DNA of 64,000 nucleotides from Roseibacillus persicicus (GTDB lineage: Bacteria > Verrucomicrobiota > Verrucomicrobiia > Verrucomicrobiales > Akkermansiaceae): assembly GCF_014651675.1 (NCBI RefSeq), contig NZ_BMXI01000005.1, forward strand, positions 62,001 to 126,000, in the 5' to 3' direction. Below the pieces are notes generated by a model. The model ran no database searches and was not told the origin of the DNA. It was given only the letters and a program-made list of their open reading frames with translations. Every line of letters begins with the position of its first letter. Position 1 is the stretch's first letter. Positions 63,216 through 64,000 of this stretch are shown here, in pieces. The position numbers were made by a program, and so were the translations under genes.

Positions 63216-64000
63216 TTAGTTCAGCCGTAGCGCAAAGTAGGAGGTGCGCCCTTGGTTGTAGACGTAGAGGAGGTTGTTGCCCCTGTCGCGCAGGAGCTTG
63301 CGCCCTTGTTCGAGGGAGTCAACGGGTCGCTTGTTGATTTCCAGAATGACGAGACCGGGTTCCAGGTAGCGATTGAAGGGGGAGCTGCCCTTGACCTCTG
63401 TAATGACCAATCCGGACACTCCGCGGGGAATGCCGTAGGTCTGGCGCAGCTCGTTATTGAGGAGGGCCGCCTTCACGCCTTCCACGAATTCGTCGCTCAG
63501 CGAGGCGGTCTGGTCGGGGTCCGCGATCTTGACGTCAAAGGACTTTTCCTTGGAGTCACGCAGGACTTTGATCTGTAGGATTTCACCGGGTTTCATCGCG
63601 GCGACCTCCAGGCGCAGGTCGTTGGGGTCCTCTACTTTGCGTTCATTGATTTGTGTGATGATGTCGCCGTGCAGCAGGCCGGCTTCTTTCGCCGGGAAGC
63701 CCTCGATGACTTCTTCAATCAGCACGCCCTTGGTGTTGGGCACGCCCATGGCCTCTGCCACCCGGGGATCCAACTCGCTCATGCGAATTCCGATCAAGCC
63801 ACGCTTCACCTCGCCGGATTCGGTGAGACGTTCCGCGATATCGACCGCGAGGTTGGCGGGGATGGCAAAGCCCAGTCCGATGGAGCCGCCGGAGCGGGAC
63901 ATGATGGCCGAGTTGATACCGATGAGACGGCCTTCGATGTCGACTAAAGCACCACCGGAGTTTCCTTGGTTAATGGCGGCATCGGTTTGGATAAAGTCTT
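63216..64000 (-). CDS. HtrA/DegP-type serine protease, C-terminal part
   Basis: The C-terminal 261 codons are visible; the N-terminus lies beyond the right edge. The catalytic Ser motif GNSGGALVDIEGRLIGINSA lies near the window edge. FAIPANLAVDI then closes the protease domain. Two PDZ domains follow (about LIGIRMSELDPRVAEAMGVP and a second starting near TYGIPRGVSGLVITEVKGSS). This is a DegP/DegQ-like periplasmic protease/chaperone. No frameshift in the part seen. The missing His and Asp catalytic residues should be on the adjacent sequence. Confidence 0.93.
   Translation of the reverse strand, partial: DFIQTDAAINQGNSGGALVDIEGRLIGINSAIMSRSGGSIGLGFAIPANLAVDIAERLTESGEVKRGLIGIRMSELDPRVAEAMGVPNTKGVLIEEVIEGFPAKEAGLLHGDIITQINERKVEDPNDLRLEVAAMKPGEILQIKVLRDSKEKSFDVKIADPDQTASLSDEFVEGVKAALLNNELRQTYGIPRGVSGLVITEVKGSSPFNRYLEPGLVILEINKRPVDSLEQGRKLLRDRGNNLLYVYNQGRTSYFALRLN

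Overview
The window reads as chromosome of a Verrucomicrobiota bacterium, probably a Verrucomicrobiales relative. The main marker is a four-gene Verru_Chthon pseudopilin cassette (D-B-C-A). Supporting signs are a PEP-CTERM protein, a sulfatase, SUMF1-type and LamG proteins, and verrucomicrobial-style secreted proteins with an 'X-dl-sG-W' C-terminal module. I saw no tRNA, rRNA, CRISPR array, transposase or prophage gene. Many of the long open frames opposite real genes are shadows caused by GC-rich codon use.

Layout. 1-3620: start of a sulfatase, a small membrane protein, a PhoD-like phosphatase and a lipoprotein alpha/beta hydrolase, all on the minus strand. 3791-4830: gene-free block of about 330-370 bp direct repeats carrying GC palindromes. 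4849-13303: a Gfo/Idh/MocA oxidoreductase, two small membrane or secreted proteins, LepA, two tandem PAS paralogues, Lgt and an ECF sigma factor. 13534-16200: secreted protein with three roughly 190-residue repeats, followed by a clear terminator.

16702-40949 is one long plus-strand cluster. It starts with four overlapping genes that match GspH, GspI, GspJ and GspK in order and in sequence features; the GspK-like member has 1103 residues. A small exported protein, a Tat-type 5'-nucleotidase-like enzyme and a zinc-ribbon membrane protein follow. After a short AT-rich gap with a perfect inverted repeat come a 300-aa exported protein, a LamG protein, a 3301-aa exported protein with an internal LamG domain, an 841-aa Calx-beta/RTX-like protein, a PEP-CTERM protein and a lipoprotein prolyl isomerase. 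I infer a dedicated pseudopilus-tip and giant-exoprotein system. No secretin, secretion ATPase or prepilin peptidase is in the window.

40956-61824, apart from an LpxR-like lipid A deacylase at its start, is a nitrate assimilation region on the minus strand. It holds nitrate reductase (nasA), a fused DmsB/DmsC-type electron-transfer protein, a flavodoxin-domain protein, siroheme nitrite reductase (nirA), two ABC ATPases, the permease and two NrtA-type binding proteins, one without a signal peptide. A LysR regulator is divergent from these. Between the ATPases and the permease sits a compact redox operon: an FAD/BFD/membrane fusion, an 11-haem cytochrome, a Tll0287-like haem lipoprotein, a monohaem cytochrome and a globin with the Tyr-B10/Gln-E7/His-F8 pattern of NO dioxygenases. 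The permease carries a coiled-coil insertion of about 215 residues. The window ends with an outer-membrane porin and the 3' part of an HtrA-type protease.
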